Shown: positions 16,373 to 27,770, numbered from the stretch's first letter. The stretch is DNA of 64,000 bases from Hyphomicrobiaceae bacterium (GCA_016793635.1 JAEUMD010000011.1:248001-312000); one strand, 5' to 3'. Program-made: numbers and translations. The notes: generated from the sequence alone by a model not told the origin.

Positions 16373-17962
16373 ATGACGCGTGGGCTGCAAGCAGGCGCGG
16401 CGAACGGCTACACACAGCAGAGTCGCATCGTCGCGTTTCTCTCGGCGGCGGGCACCATCGACGCGGCGCCCGCGAAGGTGTTCCGCACTCACGCCGCGAT
16501 CGTTTTCGTCGGCGCCACGCGCGCGCTCAAGATCAAGCGTGCCGTCAAGCTCCCGTATCTCGATTTCTCGACGCTCGAGCGCCGCCGCGCGGCATGCCTG
16601 CACGAGATCGAGGTGAACCGCACCGCGGCATCCGACATCTACCTCGGAGTAGTGCCGATCATCGAACGGACCGGCGGCGGCCTCGCCATCGGCGGCCCGG
16701 GCACACCGCTCGAATGGGCCGTCGAGATGCGTGCGTTCGATCAAGCCGACCTCCTGTCGGAGCGGGCGGCTGCGGGGCTCTTGCCGCCCGCGTTGCTTAC
16801 GGCGCTCGCCGACGCTGTTGCCACCGCGCACGAGCGTGCGCAGATTCGCACCGGGACAGACGCCGTGGCGAAGATGAGCAGCATCGTTCGTGACGTGACG
16901 GTCGCGGCGCGCGCAAGCGCGAGCGACGGCCTCGCGACACGCATCGACGCGGTGCGCCTCGCAGCGGAGACAGCGCTCGCCCGTGCCGAGCCCGTACTCG
17001 TAGCGCGGGCCGCTGCAGGCTGCGTGCGGCGCTGTCACGGCGACCTTCACCTTGCCAACATCGTCGTTTGGGATGGCCGGCCGACGCCGTTCGACGCGAT
17101 AGAGTTCGACGACGAAATTGCCACCGTCGATACGCTTTACGACCTTGCCTTCCTACTGATGGACCTAGACCGGCGCAGTGGCCGCGCTGCCGCCAACATC
17201 GTACTCAACCGCTATCTATGGCGGACCGGCAGTATCGCCGATCTCGTTGGGCTCGCCGCGCTGCCTTTGTTCCTCGGCATGCGCGCGGCCATCCGCGCCC
17301 TCGTCGCGGAAGACCGCGCGCGTTTGCAGGCCGACGATGCGGCGTGCGCCCAGAGCGCGACCATCGAAGCTGCCGATTACCTCGATCGCGCGTTACGCTA
17401 CCTCGTTCCGGCTAAGCCCTCGCTGATCGCGGTCGGCGGCTTGTCGGGTTCCGGAAAGTCCACCCTCGCACGTGCCCTCGCACCAGCCGTCGGACCAGCG
17501 CCGGGGGCTGTCCTCCTGCGCTCCGACCTCGAACGCAAAGCTCTCGCAGGCGTCGCCGAAACGGAACGGCTGGCGAAAGAGAGTTACACGCAGGCGGCCT
17601 CCGACCGGGTCTACGCGCGTCTGTTCGATCGCGCCGCAGCGGCCCTTTCTGCCGGCCACGGCGTCATCGCCGACGCCGTCTTCCTCAAATCAACGGAGCG
17701 TGCGCGTCTCCGCGAGATCGCCAAGCTGGCCGGCGTGCCCTTCCTCGGCCTGTGGCTCGATGCCCCCGCGGCGGCACTTGCCGCTCGCGTCACCGACCGA
17801 ACCGGAGACGCTTCCGACGCGACGGTCGAGGTCGTCGGGCGCCAGCTCGCCGAGGACGCTGGCGCGATCGATTGGCACCGTATCGACGCCAGCCGCACGA
17901 TCGAAGAGACCCTCGAAGCCGCATTCGCGGTAGCACGCACTATGCTGCCGCTCTGCTCGTGA
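16373..17962 (+). CDS. Bifunctional-looking kinase: aminoglycoside-phosphotransferase fold fused to P-loop kinase
   Basis: 529 residues, two domains. Residues 1-330 form an APH-like (COG2187-type) domain with HGDLHLANI (catalytic D224) and FDAIEFDD in the metal-binding position. Residues 345-529 form a COG0645-type P-loop kinase with GGLSGSGKST (K362), a later ADAVFLK segment and a DRTGDASDA loop. The fusion is widespread and annotated as an AAA ATPase or kinase; the substrate is unknown. The ATG at 16373 has AAGG upstream, and earlier in-frame codons look non-coding. It lies 278 bp downstream of the secreted-protein gene in the same direction, so shared control by the FNR-like box is possible but unproven. 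Resistance to aminoglycosides should not be inferred. Confidence 0.85.
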   Translation: MTRGLQAGAANGYTQQSRIVAFLSAAGTIDAAPAKVFRTHAAIVFVGATRALKIKRAVKLPYLDFSTLERRRAACLHEIEVNRTAASDIYLGVVPIIERTGGGLAIGGPGTPLEWAVEMRAFDQADLLSERAAAGLLPPALLTALADAVATAHERAQIRTGTDAVAKMSSIVRDVTVAARASASDGLATRIDAVRLAAETALARAEPVLVARAAAGCVRRCHGDLHLANIVVWDGRPTPFDAIEFDDEIATVDTLYDLAFLLMDLDRRSGRAAANIVLNRYLWRTGSIADLVGLAALPLFLGMRAAIRALVAEDRARLQADDAACAQSATIEAADYLDRALRYLVPAKPSLIAVGGLSGSGKSTLARALAPAVGPAPGAVLLRSDLERKALAGVAETERLAKESYTQAASDRVYARLFDRAAAALSAGHGVIADAVFLKSTERARLREIAKLAGVPFLGLWLDAPAAALAARVTDRTGDASDATVEVVGRQLAEDAGAIDWHRIDASRTIEETLEAAFAVARTMLPLCS

Positions 17963-17976
17963 TCCGTTCGCAACCC

Positions 17977-18145
17977 CTAGTGTTCCGTCTCCGGCACTTG
18001 GTTCCCAGTGCAGCATGCGATCGACCAAGTGTCGGAGACGAAAAGAACACTAGCAACTCGATGATTCTAGAGTTGCTATTGTCACTAACGCTTGGCAGGC
18101 CACCGTTCCGTAACCGGGAACCAAGCGTTAGTGACGCAACACTAG
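17977..18145. mobile_element. 169-bp MITE-like element made of nested palindromes
   Basis: The element begins CTAGTGTT and ends AACACTAG (18138-18145), short terminal inverted repeats. Inside are three palindromes. First, 17977-18053 pairs CTAGTGTTC with GAACACTAG and an inner GTCTCCG/CGGAGAC plus CACTTGG/CCAAGTG. Second, TAGCAACTC (18051-18059) pairs with GAGTTGCTA (18070-18078). Third, a perfect 15-bp pair joins 18081-18095 and 18121-18135. There is no coding capacity. This is the structure of a non-autonomous transposable or dispersed palindromic element. It starts 15 bp after the kinase stop and could also act as that gene's terminator. Confidence 0.6.
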
Positions 18146-18598
18146 CGTTCCGCGCACCGCGCCAACGGTCCCGTCCACTCGCGAAACACGGCCACAGTGG
18201 GCCTGGGGATAACGGGGACGAGTGGAGCGATGCAGCCGCAATTACAAGCTCGGCGACGTTGCATCTGCTACGGCTGAGTGGTGCTTCCGGCTCCGGCGCC
18301 GCCATAGCGGCCCCGCGTTCGAGCATCGACCGTCTGGCGCAACCCTACTCGTGTTGCCCGGCTCTTTCGGCGATGCGCGGGCGTGATCAGCAAAGGCGCT
18401 TCCTTCCGAGCGGCAAACCGCGACAGCGGTTCACGCCCTTCGGACGGCGCCCCGTGATCCGAAGCCGCCTGCGTGCGCAGCCGTTGCTTGCGGCCGCACC
18501 GTACGCGCGTCGATGTCTGCGTCTTCCATCGTCAACAAGAGTGGTGTGCTGGTTCGCCTGGGAGCGGGCCAAGTCGCACGTCGTCGTAAGGAGGCGTC
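18146..18598. other. Non-coding stretch before the TPR lipoprotein gene
   Basis: About 450 bp with no supported gene; the open frames are Arg/Pro/Ser-rich shadows. A textbook ribosome site (AAGGAGG, 18588-18594) closes the region, 4 bp before the ATG at 18599. No promoter motif stood out. Confidence 0.45.
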
Positions 18599-19483
18599 AT
18601 GTCTCATCCCGCTCGCAGAGAGGTTCCGCCGAGGCGCCGCACCAAGAGTGCTGCCGTCCCGCTCGTTCTCACACTCGCCACCGCACTCGGCGGCTGCGCC
18701 GGCAGTGGCCTCGATTTGCCCGACCTCGCCAGCGCCCCGGCCGAGAGCACCACCGCGTCCTCTGGTGGAGCAATCGAGACCGGCAGTCTGCCTCCGGTCT
18801 CGGCCAAGTCCGACCCCGCAACAACCGATACCGCCGATGCTGGAGCGTCCCTGCCACCCGCCATCGCGAAGGCCCGCGAGCAGCGCGCCGCTGGCGACAA
18901 GCTCGCCGCCATGGAAACGCTGGAGGCGGCAGGCAAAGCGGCTCCGGACGACAGGATGATTTCGCGCGAGCGCGGCCTGCTGGCGCTCGAGCTCGGCCGC
19001 ATCGGCGAAGCGCGCAAGCTGCTGATGGCGGCCGACGACGCCAAGGCTCCCGACTGGCGGCTCAAATCGGCGCTCGGCTCGGCCCATGCCGCAAGCGGCG
19101 ACCAGAAGGCGGCGCAGAGGGAGTTCCAGGCAGCGCTGAAGCTCGCCCCGGATCATCCCTCGATCCTCAACAACCTGGCGCTGTCCTACGCTCTGGAGGG
19201 CCGCCATGGCGAAGCCGAGCGCTTGCTGCGCCGGGCCGCCACCAACCGAGCCGACGGCGACCGAGCGAAGCAGAACCTGGCGCTCATCCTAGGTCTCAAC
19301 GGCAATATCGACGAGGCGCGCAAGCTGAGCGAAGCGTCACTCCCTAAACCGGTCGCTGCGGCCAACGTCAGTTACCTCGAGCGCCTGCGTTCTTCGGGGG
19401 TCAAGGTCTCTCGCGTGGATCGCGATGGCGACGACGTCACGGCCGGCGCCACCACAATCGGCGCGCTTTCCGGTCAGCGGTGA
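18599..19483 (+). CDS. TPR-repeat lipoprotein, TadD-like
   Basis: 294 residues. The basic N-terminus, hydrophobic core and lipobox (ATALGGC, Cys near 33) mark an outer-membrane or periplasmic lipoprotein. A low-complexity Ser/Thr/Ala linker is followed by about four tetratricopeptide repeats (residues 85-255), including ALGSAHAASGDQKAAQREFQ and NNLALSYALEGRHGEAERLL. TadD proteins of Flp/Tad pilus systems have this layout, but no other tad genes are in the window, so a general TPR adaptor is equally possible. It is monocistronic: a perfect SD precedes it and a strong terminator follows. Confidence 0.82.
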   Translation: MSHPARREVPPRRRTKSAAVPLVLTLATALGGCAGSGLDLPDLASAPAESTTASSGGAIETGSLPPVSAKSDPATTDTADAGASLPPAIAKAREQRAAGDKLAAMETLEAAGKAAPDDRMISRERGLLALELGRIGEARKLLMAADDAKAPDWRLKSALGSAHAASGDQKAAQREFQAALKLAPDHPSILNNLALSYALEGRHGEAERLLRRAATNRADGDRAKQNLALILGLNGNIDEARKLSEASLPKPVAAANVSYLERLRSSGVKVSRVDRDGDDVTAGATTIGALSGQR

Positions 19484-19527
19484 GGCCGAGGTGCAAAAAG
19501 CGCCCGCCTCAGATTGAGAAAATGGAC

Positions 19528-19555
19528 GGCGCGCCCGGATGGGCGCGCCTTTTTT
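19528..19555 (+). terminator. Intrinsic terminator after the TPR lipoprotein gene
   Basis: GGCGCGCCC (19528-19536) pairs perfectly with GGGCGCGCC (19541-19549), 4-nt loop, followed by six T. Confidence 0.93.
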
Positions 19556-19705
19556 CCATCGTTGACCGCCGTCCGAGATCCACCGGCTCGGCTCTCTCCG
19601 AGGGCGGATGCGTCAGGATGCCACCCGGCTCATCCTGTTGACCGATTGTGCTCGCCGAGCGTTGGCACCATATCCAACGGGCTACAGCATCGTACAGGCC
19701 CGTCC

Positions 19706-20611
19706 ATGCGCTTCGCCATGCTCGCCCGTAACCCGGGCCTCTACTCGCACCAGCGCATCGTCGCCGCCGCCGAGCAGGCCGGCCATACGATCGACATCAT
19801 CAACACCCTCCAGTTGCATATGAATATCACGTCGAACCGGCCGAAGCTCCGGTACGGCGGCAACGACCTCCCCCTCTACGACGCCGTGATTCCGCGTATC
19901 GGCGCATCCATCACCCACTACGGCCTCGCGGTGCTGCGCCAGTTCGAGATGCAGGGCGTTTACCCCTTGAACGAGAGCGTCGCGATCGGCCGCTCGCGCG
20001 ACAAGCTGCGTGCGCTCCAGATCCTGGCCCGTGCCGGCGTCGGCATGCCGGTCACCGCCTTCGCCCACGGTCCGCGCAAGGCCGAGGACGTGATTCGCGA
20101 GGTCGGCGGGGCACCGGTGGTCATCAAACTGCTCGAAGGCACGCAGGGCATGGGGGTGGTGCTCGCTGAAACCGATGCCTCCGCCCGTTCGGTCATCGAG
20201 GCGTTCTCGGCCGCCAATGTCGACATCCTCGTGCAGGAATTCATCCGCGAGAGCGAGGCGACGGACGTGCGCGCCTTCGTCGTCGGCGGACGGGTGGTCG
20301 CATCCATGAAGCGCATCGGCCAGTCCGGCGAATTCCGCTCCAATCTCCACCGCGGTGGGCGCGCCGAGCCGACCACGATCACACCCGACGAGGAGGAGCA
20401 CGCGCTGAAGGCCGCGGCCGCCATCGGCCTCAACGTCTGCGGCGTCGACATGCTGCGATCGAGCAGGGGGCCGATGATCATGGAGGTCAACTCCTCCCCG
20501 GGCCTCGAAGGGGTCGAGCGCTCGACCGGGATCGACGTTGCCGCCGAGATGGTCTCCTTCCTCGAGAACAACGCCCGACACGGCGATACCGTCACCCGTG
20601 GAAGGGGTTGA
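19706..20611 (+). CDS. rimK: RimK-type ATP-grasp ligase (ribosomal protein S6--L-glutamate ligase family)
   Basis: 301 residues, equal to the canonical RimK length. The protein starts [21 protein letters not shown]-grasp features follow: [19 protein letters not shown] (ATP-binding lysine and glycine loop), [27 protein letters not shown] and the metal/catalytic end [15 protein letters not shown]. In E. coli the enzyme adds glutamates to the C-terminus of ribosomal protein S6; other RimK paralogs modify small molecules, so the substrate here is inferred. The ATG at 19706 is chosen because the longer frame runs back through the preceding terminator. Confidence 0.88.
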   Translation: MRFAMLARNPGLYSHQRIVAAAEQAGHTIDIINTLQLHMNITSNRPKLRYGGNDLPLYDAVIPRIGASITHYGLAVLRQFEMQGVYPLNESVAIGRSRDKLRALQILARAGVGMPVTAFAHGPRKAEDVIREVGGAPVVIKLLEGTQGMGVVLAETDASARSVIEAFSAANVDILVQEFIRESEATDVRAFVVGGRVVASMKRIGQSGEFRSNLHRGGRAEPTTITPDEEEHALKAAAAIGLNVCGVDMLRSSRGPMIMEVNSSPGLEGVERSTGIDVAAEMVSFLENNARHGDTVTRGRG

Positions 20612-20985
20612 GTCGGCCCGGCTCCCCGTCCGGCCCTCCGTGCAGATTGCGACCGGACGAAATGGCTACGCTCCGTGCATTCGCCAGAGCCGTTCGCCAC
20701 ACCCTAACCTCATGGTTTCCAGTGCTATTCGTGGCTGCGGCGGATAGCGAGATTGCTCCCTGCAAGTTCGATTGATGGATAGAGCCGTGGCCGACCGCCG
20801 GCCGCGAGCGGCGTTTTATTGCGTCGGCAGATTGAACTCGCTATAGCCATCCGAGCCATTTCCAGTCACGGCCGGCCATCGGCGGCGCCGCAAGGCGTCT
20901 GGGGCGTTCGTTCGTGGGGCTGGGCCATTTCGACCGGTGCCGGGGGCCCGATGGGCCATCTCCAGGACAAGCGCAGAGTCTCCGA
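20612..20985 (+). other. Gap between rimK and lepB
   Basis: No gene. Relatives usually have acpS directly upstream of lepB; no acpS-like frame is present here. A hairpin with a T-rich tail near 20801-20817 may terminate rimK. The lepB promoter is not obvious. Confidence 0.45.
20801..20817 (+). terminator. Possible terminator after rimK
   Basis: GCCG (20801-20804), loop CGAG and CGGC (20809-20812) are followed by GTTTTATT. A competing CGCCG/CGGCG pairing exists at 20796-20813. The stem is short, so this is tentative. Confidence 0.4.
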
Positions 20986-21744
20986 ATGAACATCGACAAT
21001 CTCCGCCAGAGCGGCTGGTGGGACACCGCCAAGATCATTGTCGAGGCACTGGCGATCGCCATGGTCGTCCGGCTGTTCCTGTTCCAGCCGTTCTCGATCC
21101 CATCGGGTTCGATGAAGGAGACCCTGCTGGTCGGCGACTATCTGTTCGTCTCCAAGCTCTCCTACGGCTACTCGGCCTACTCCTTCACCTCGAGCTTCAA
21201 GATGTTCGACGGGCGCATCTTCTCCGATACGCCCAAGCGCGGCGATGTCGCCGTGTTCAAGCTGCCGCGCGACAACTCCACCGATTACATCAAGCGCGTG
21301 ATCGGCCTTCCGGGCGACGAGATTGCGGTCCGCGGCGGCGTGCTGTTCATCAACGGCAAGGAAGTGCCGCGCGTGCGTGACGGCGCGTTCACCACCCGCG
21401 AGGACGGCGGTCCGCCGCGTCCTATTCCGCGCTATGTCGAGACACTCCCGAACGGCGTGAAGTATCATGTGCTCGACAGCGAGCCGAACGGGCCGTTCGA
21501 CAACGTCGGCCCCTACAAGGTGCCCGCTGGCCACTATTTCATGATGGGCGACAACCGCGACAACTCCACCGACAGCCGCGCACAGTGGGGCGTCGGTTAC
21601 GTGCCGCTGGAGAACTTCATCGGCCGCGCGGACCTCATCTTCTTCTCCGCCGCCACCGACGAGCCGGGAGCGCTCAGCCTGCTCACGCCCTGGCGCTGGC
21701 CCTTCGACATCCGCTGGGGACGATTCTTCTCGCTCGTCCGGTGA
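20986..21744 (+). CDS. lepB: Signal peptidase I (LepB)
   Basis: Inner-membrane serine protease that removes signal peptides from exported proteins. 252 residues with one N-terminal anchor (about 14-36). Catalytic S42 lies in FSIPSGSMKETLLVGD and general base K103 in DYIKRVIGLPGDEI; the later box GHYFMMGDNRDNSTDSR is intact. The ATG at 20986 gives the usual alphaproteobacterial N-terminus. It is the first gene of lepB-rnc-era-(secreted protein)-recO, with 4 bp between lepB and rnc. Confidence 0.96.
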   Translation: MNIDNLRQSGWWDTAKIIVEALAIAMVVRLFLFQPFSIPSGSMKETLLVGDYLFVSKLSYGYSAYSFTSSFKMFDGRIFSDTPKRGDVAVFKLPRDNSTDYIKRVIGLPGDEIAVRGGVLFINGKEVPRVRDGAFTTREDGGPPRPIPRYVETLPNGVKYHVLDSEPNGPFDNVGPYKVPAGHYFMMGDNRDNSTDSRAQWGVGYVPLENFIGRADLIFFSAATDEPGALSLLTPWRWPFDIRWGRFFSLVR

Positions 21745-21748
21745 CGTC

Positions 21749-22459
21749 ATGGCGCGTAAGCCCGCACAACTGACGGCTCTCGAGAAGGCGATCGGATATC
21801 CGTTCAAGAACCGTGAGCTCGTCGAGCAGGCGCTGACGCACGCAAGCGTGCGGGGCGGCGGCACCCCGCGCGCCGACAACGAGCGGTTGGAATTCGTCGG
21901 CGACCGCGTGCTCGGCCTCGCCATGGCAGAAGCGCTGAGTGCGGCGTATCCCGAGGCGCGCGAGGGCGAGCTCGCCGCCCGCTTCAACCGCATGGTCCGC
22001 GGCCAGACCTGCGCCGCCGTTGCGCGCGCGATCGACCTCGGCAAGTGCCTCATCCTCTCCGAGAGTGAGGCGGAAAGCGGTGGGCGAGACAAGGAAACGA
22101 TCCTCGCCGATGCCGTCGAGGCGCTGCTCGGCGCAGTCTTCATCGAGGCTGGGTTCGACAAGGCCAGGGCGGTGGTGCTGAGATTGTGGGCGGACCACAT
22201 GGACCAGAGCCCCACCGCCTCGCGCGACGCCAAGTCGGAGTTGCAGGAGTGGGCGCAGGCCCAGGGGCTCGCCCTGCCCGAGTATGTCGAGCTGAGCCGC
22301 ATCGGCCCCGACCACGCGCCGCGCTTTACCGCGGAGGTGAGGATCGTCGGCCGGCAGCGTGCGGTCGGTGAAGGTCTGTCGAAGCGATCCGCGGAGCAGT
22401 CGGCCGCCAGCGCCATGCTGCGGCGCGAGGGTGTGTGGAGCAAGAGCAAGAGTGACTGA
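21749..22459 (+). CDS. rnc: Ribonuclease III
   Basis: Double-strand-specific endoribonuclease for rRNA and mRNA processing. 236 residues. The nuclease domain holds NERLEFVGDRVLGL (E48, D52) and ILADAVEALLGAVFIE with the second acidic pair. A C-terminal dsRNA-binding domain (about 160-230) begins DAKSELQEWAQAQGL and ends KRSAEQSAASAMLRR. The start is 4 bp after lepB; the end overlaps era by 8 bp, implying translational coupling. Confidence 0.97.
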   Translation: MARKPAQLTALEKAIGYPFKNRELVEQALTHASVRGGGTPRADNERLEFVGDRVLGLAMAEALSAAYPEAREGELAARFNRMVRGQTCAAVARAIDLGKCLILSESEAESGGRDKETILADAVEALLGAVFIEAGFDKARAVVLRLWADHMDQSPTASRDAKSELQEWAQAQGLALPEYVELSRIGPDHAPRFTAEVRIVGRQRAVGEGLSKRSAEQSAASAMLRREGVWSKSKSD

Positions 22460-23408
22460 CGAGGCGACACGGAATCAGTTGGGTGAGACGGCGGACGATG
22501 CGGCGGGCGCCGCGACGCGCTGCGGCTTCGTCGCCATCATCGGCGCGCCGAACGCGGGCAAGTCGACGCTCGTCAACTGTCTCGTCGGTGCCAAGGTCAC
22601 CATTGTCAGCCACAAGGTGCAGACGACGCGCGTGCCCGTCCGCGGCATCGCGGTGGAGGGGGCGAGCCAGCTCGTCTTCATCGATACGCCGGGCATCTTC
22701 GATCCGAAAAAGCGGCTCGACCGGGCTATGGTCGAGGCGGCATGGGGCGGCGCGGGCGACGCCGACATCGTGGCGCTGGTGGTCGATGCCGCAAAGGGGC
22801 TCGACGAGACGACCGGGCGCATTCTCGAGCGCCTCGCGTCCGTCGCACTGCCGCGCCTGCTCGTGCTGAACAAGATCGATCGCGTCACCGACAAGTCGCA
22901 GCTGCTGGCGCTGGCGACGAGCCTCAACCAGACGGTTCCGTTCGAGCGCACCTACATGATCTCGGCCGAGACCGGTTCCGGCGTCGGAGATCTGCGCCGC
23001 GACCTCGCCGCGCTGGTGCCCGAGGGGCCGTGGCATTACCCCGAGGACGAAATATCCGATGCGCCCTTGCGCCTGCTGGCCGCCGAGGTGACGCGCGAGA
23101 AGCTCTACCATTTCGTCCACGACGAGGTGCCCTACGCCGCGACTGTCGAGACGACGGCCTGGAAAGAGCTGAAAAGCGGCGACGTGCGTATCGAACAGAC
23201 GATTTTCATCGAGCGTGACAGTCAAAAGGGAATCGTGCTTGGCAAGGGGGGGCGCACCGTCAAGCAGATTTCGTCGGCGGCGCGAGAGGACCTGAAGCGC
23301 ATCCTCGATCGCGAGGTGCATCTGTTCCTGTTCGTCAAAGTGCGCGACAATTGGAAGGACGATCCCGAGCGCTATCGCGAGATGGGGCTCGAGTTCCCGA
23401 AGAAGTGA
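22452..23408 (+). CDS. era: GTPase Era
   Basis: Essential GTPase that binds 16S rRNA during 30S assembly. 318 residues from the GTG at 22452, which overlaps the rnc stop (GTGACTGA). G1 is GAPNAGKST (31-39), G3 is DTPGIF and G4 is NKID. The C-terminal KH domain contains GIVLGKGGRTVKQISSAAR and ends PERYREMGLEFPKK. An upstream extension of 31 codons overlaps rnc and is not conserved. Order rnc-era-recO is standard. Confidence 0.96.
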   Translation: MTDEATRNQLGETADDAAGAATRCGFVAIIGAPNAGKSTLVNCLVGAKVTIVSHKVQTTRVPVRGIAVEGASQLVFIDTPGIFDPKKRLDRAMVEAAWGGAGDADIVALVVDAAKGLDETTGRILERLASVALPRLLVLNKIDRVTDKSQLLALATSLNQTVPFERTYMISAETGSGVGDLRRDLAALVPEGPWHYPEDEISDAPLRLLAAEVTREKLYHFVHDEVPYAATVETTAWKELKSGDVRIEQTIFIERDSQKGIVLGKGGRTVKQISSAAREDLKRILDREVHLFLFVKVRDNWKDDPERYREMGLEFPKK

Positions 23409-23452
23409 ACCCGCCGGCGCAGGGGCCGCCCGGCCGATCCGAGGAGAACGCC

Positions 23453-23803
23453 ATGTCGCGACTCGGAATGCTCGCAATGGTCGCGGCCATGCCCGCCTGT
23501 CTCGTAGCACCGGCCACTGCCGCCGTCCGCCAGTGCGCCGCGCCCGTGACCGGAGACGTCGCCGAGGCATCGACCGAGCGCGAGTCGCGCCGACTCGCCC
23601 TGACCAGCTGGCAGAGCAAGGTTGCTGCCCTCGGCGAAGGCTACAAAAGTTGGCGGCTGGCCTCCGTAAAGCGGCTCTCCTGCTCGCGGACCACGACGGG
23701 AACCTTCAGGTGCGCGGCCTTCGCCGCCCCCTGCACCATCAAGCAGGCTCCACCGAAGAAGCGTCCGCTTCCCGCCGGCCGCAAACCTGCCATCGAAGCC
23801 TGA
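23453..23803 (+). CDS. Small secreted protein between era and recO
   Basis: 116 residues, unknown function. The N-terminal signal peptide (MSRLGMLAMVAAMPACLVAP) has probable cleavage after ATAA. The mature region contains SWQSKVAALGEGYKSWRLA, then cysteines in RLSCSRT, FRCAAF and APCTIK, and a Pro/Lys-rich tail. The ATG at 23453 has GAGGAG 6 nt upstream. It is 45 bp after era and 4 bp before recO, so it is transcribed with them although probably unrelated in function. Confidence 0.78.
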   Translation: MSRLGMLAMVAAMPACLVAPATAAVRQCAAPVTGDVAEASTERESRRLALTSWQSKVAALGEGYKSWRLASVKRLSCSRTTTGTFRCAAFAAPCTIKQAPPKKRPLPAGRKPAIEA

Positions 23804-23806
23804 GCG

Positions 23807-24541
23807 ATGCACTGGACCGACGAGGCGATCGTGCTCTCGGTGCGGCCGCATGGCGAGACGGCCGCGGTGGCGGAGCTGTTCACACGCGCGCACGGCCGCC
23901 ACCTTGGCCTCGTCCACGGCGGGCGCTCGCGCAAGCAGCGCCCCGTGCTTCAGATCGGCAACCACGTCGACGCGGCCTGGAAAGGTCGTCTCGCCGACCA
24001 GCTCGGCCATATCACGCTCGAACTCAGGACCAGCCACGCCGGGACCGCCATGGAGAGCGCCGCCGCCCTCGCCGGGCTCACCTCGATGACCTCCTTGCTG
24101 CGCCTCCTGCCCGAGCGCGACCCGCACCCGAGCCTCTACGAGATCACGTTGTTCGTGCTCGGCTTCATGGACGACATCTCGGTCTGGCCGGCGCTGCTCG
24201 TCCGCTGGGAGCTGGCCCTACTCGACGAGCTTGGTTTCGGCCTCGATCTCTCGGCATGCGCGGCGACCGGCAGTAACGATGCGCTGATCTACGTTTCGCC
24301 GAAGTCCGGCCGTGCGGTCTCGGCTTCCGCCGGCGAGCCCTATCGCGACAAGTTGCTTGCCTTGCCGGGATTCCTGCTCAGGGGCTCGCGCACGGGCGTG
24401 ACCGGCGCCGACATTCTCGCCGGCCTCAAGCTGACGCGCTTCTTCATCGAGGGCCGGGTGCTGGCACCGCGCGGAGGCGTGCTCCCCGATGCACGTCTCC
24501 GACTCGAGGACCTCGTCGCCGGCACATCCGCACTCGCCTGA
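23807..24541 (+). CDS. recO: DNA repair protein RecO
   Basis: Recombination mediator that works with RecR to load RecA on SSB-coated DNA. 244 residues: N-terminal OB fold (MHWTDEAIVLSVRPHGETAAVAELFT, of which the first 20 or so are diagnostic), then a helical domain with LTSMTSLLRLLPERDPHPSLY and ALLDELGFGLDL. The zinc-site cysteines of some RecO proteins are absent; only one (LSACAATG) remains, which is common in alphaproteobacteria. It starts 4 bp after the secreted-protein gene and converges on the CAP-domain gene. Confidence 0.93.
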   Translation: MHWTDEAIVLSVRPHGETAAVAELFTRAHGRHLGLVHGGRSRKQRPVLQIGNHVDAAWKGRLADQLGHITLELRTSHAGTAMESAAALAGLTSMTSLLRLLPERDPHPSLYEITLFVLGFMDDISVWPALLVRWELALLDELGFGLDLSACAATGSNDALIYVSPKSGRAVSASAGEPYRDKLLALPGFLLRGSRTGVTGADILAGLKLTRFFIEGRVLAPRGGVLPDARLRLEDLVAGTSALA

Positions 24542-24562
24542 GCGTCTCGACGGACGCAGCCG

Positions 24563-25270
24563 TTACTTGATCTGGCGCTTCTTATCGATGGTGACAGTCG
24601 GCTTGCCGTCCTTGCCCGGCTCGATCACGAACACCTGCCCCTTCGCCGTCTCGTATCTGAGCGCGAGGCTCACCGCTCGTGACCCGCTGCCGGCCCGCTC
24701 GAAAGCGACATCCGACGGTGCGCACAGCGTATGCGTCGCCGCCATGTGCGGGGCGAGATCGTGCTGGCGCCCGGCCAACGTGTAAACCACCACCGCCTTG
24801 GTCGAGTTGGCGATCTGGACGTCGAAAGCCAGCGCACGGGGACGCGCGAAGAGCTGCACGGCGACGAACTTCGGGTGCTGATCCGGCACGCGCGCGACGG
24901 CGACACCCGTCTCGGTCACGGCCGGCGCCTCGATGTTGCGTCGGTGACCGGGCGAGTTGATCCACCCTTCCACGGTCGTGCGGGCGAGATCGGTGGCGGT
25001 GAACCCGCGCGAATCGACGCTGCGCGCCAGGTTCTCCGAAACTTCACAGTATTCGTATCCGGCGGCAGAGACCCGGTCGGCGTGCGATCGGCCATCCGCG
25101 TCGTGGGCGAAGGTGTTGGTGCGCGCCAAATATTCCGCGTAGGCCCGCGCGGCGGCGGCGAGCGCGGGCGACGGTGCCACCGCAGACAGCTTCTGCTCCT
25201 GGCGATAGGCATTCGTCATCTGGACGATCGCCGTCTCGACCTGCTGAACGTCGGGTAGTGCGGCCGCCAT
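24563..25270 (-). CDS. CAP-superfamily (SCP/YkwD-like) protein, no evident signal peptide
   Basis: 235 residues from the ATG at 25270. The CAP domain (about 10-150) includes ALAAAARAYAEYLARTNTFAH, HADRVSAAGYEYCEVSENLA and the CAP signature GWINSPGHRRNI. An extra C-terminal beta-rich domain (about 150-235) ends in KPTVTIDKKRQIK. CAP proteins are normally exported, yet no signal peptide is seen, and the longer frame upstream (to 25432) is Arg/Gly/Pro-rich without a hydrophobic stretch. The true start or a frameshift upstream deserves checking. It is convergent with recO and divergent from parC. Confidence 0.8.
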   Translation of the reverse strand: MAAALPDVQQVETAIVQMTNAYRQEQKLSAVAPSPALAAAARAYAEYLARTNTFAHDADGRSHADRVSAAGYEYCEVSENLARSVDSRGFTATDLARTTVEGWINSPGHRRNIEAPAVTETGVAVARVPDQHPKFVAVQLFARPRALAFDVQIANSTKAVVVYTLAGRQHDLAPHMAATHTLCAPSDVAFERAGSGSRAVSLALRYETAKGQVFVIEPGKDGKPTVTIDKKRQIK

Positions 25271-25517
25271 GCTCAGGTGATCCTGTTGGAAAACGAACTC
25301 TATCGCGGCGAATTGCGCCGGGAAATAGGCTGACCTGCACCGGCCGGGCCCGCAGGCGCCGCGCCCGCGCCCCGCCGGCCGGAGGGGCTTCACCGCCTCG
25401 ACCACAGGTCCTGGACGGGCGCCGGCTCGCACAGAGGCTGTGGGTTGCTCGGCATGGCGGCCCCGCTGTGCCCCACCGGCACTTGAGCCCCCACCTGAGC
25501 CGCGCTAATCCGGGCCC

Positions 25518-27770
<2,253 letters not shown>

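Noticed and set aside
17752-19347. 531-codon plus-strand frame spanning the kinase end, the MITE-like element and the TPR gene
   Set aside because: It runs out of frame through two good genes and through palindromic non-coding DNA; composition is almost entirely Arg/Pro/Ser/Ala.
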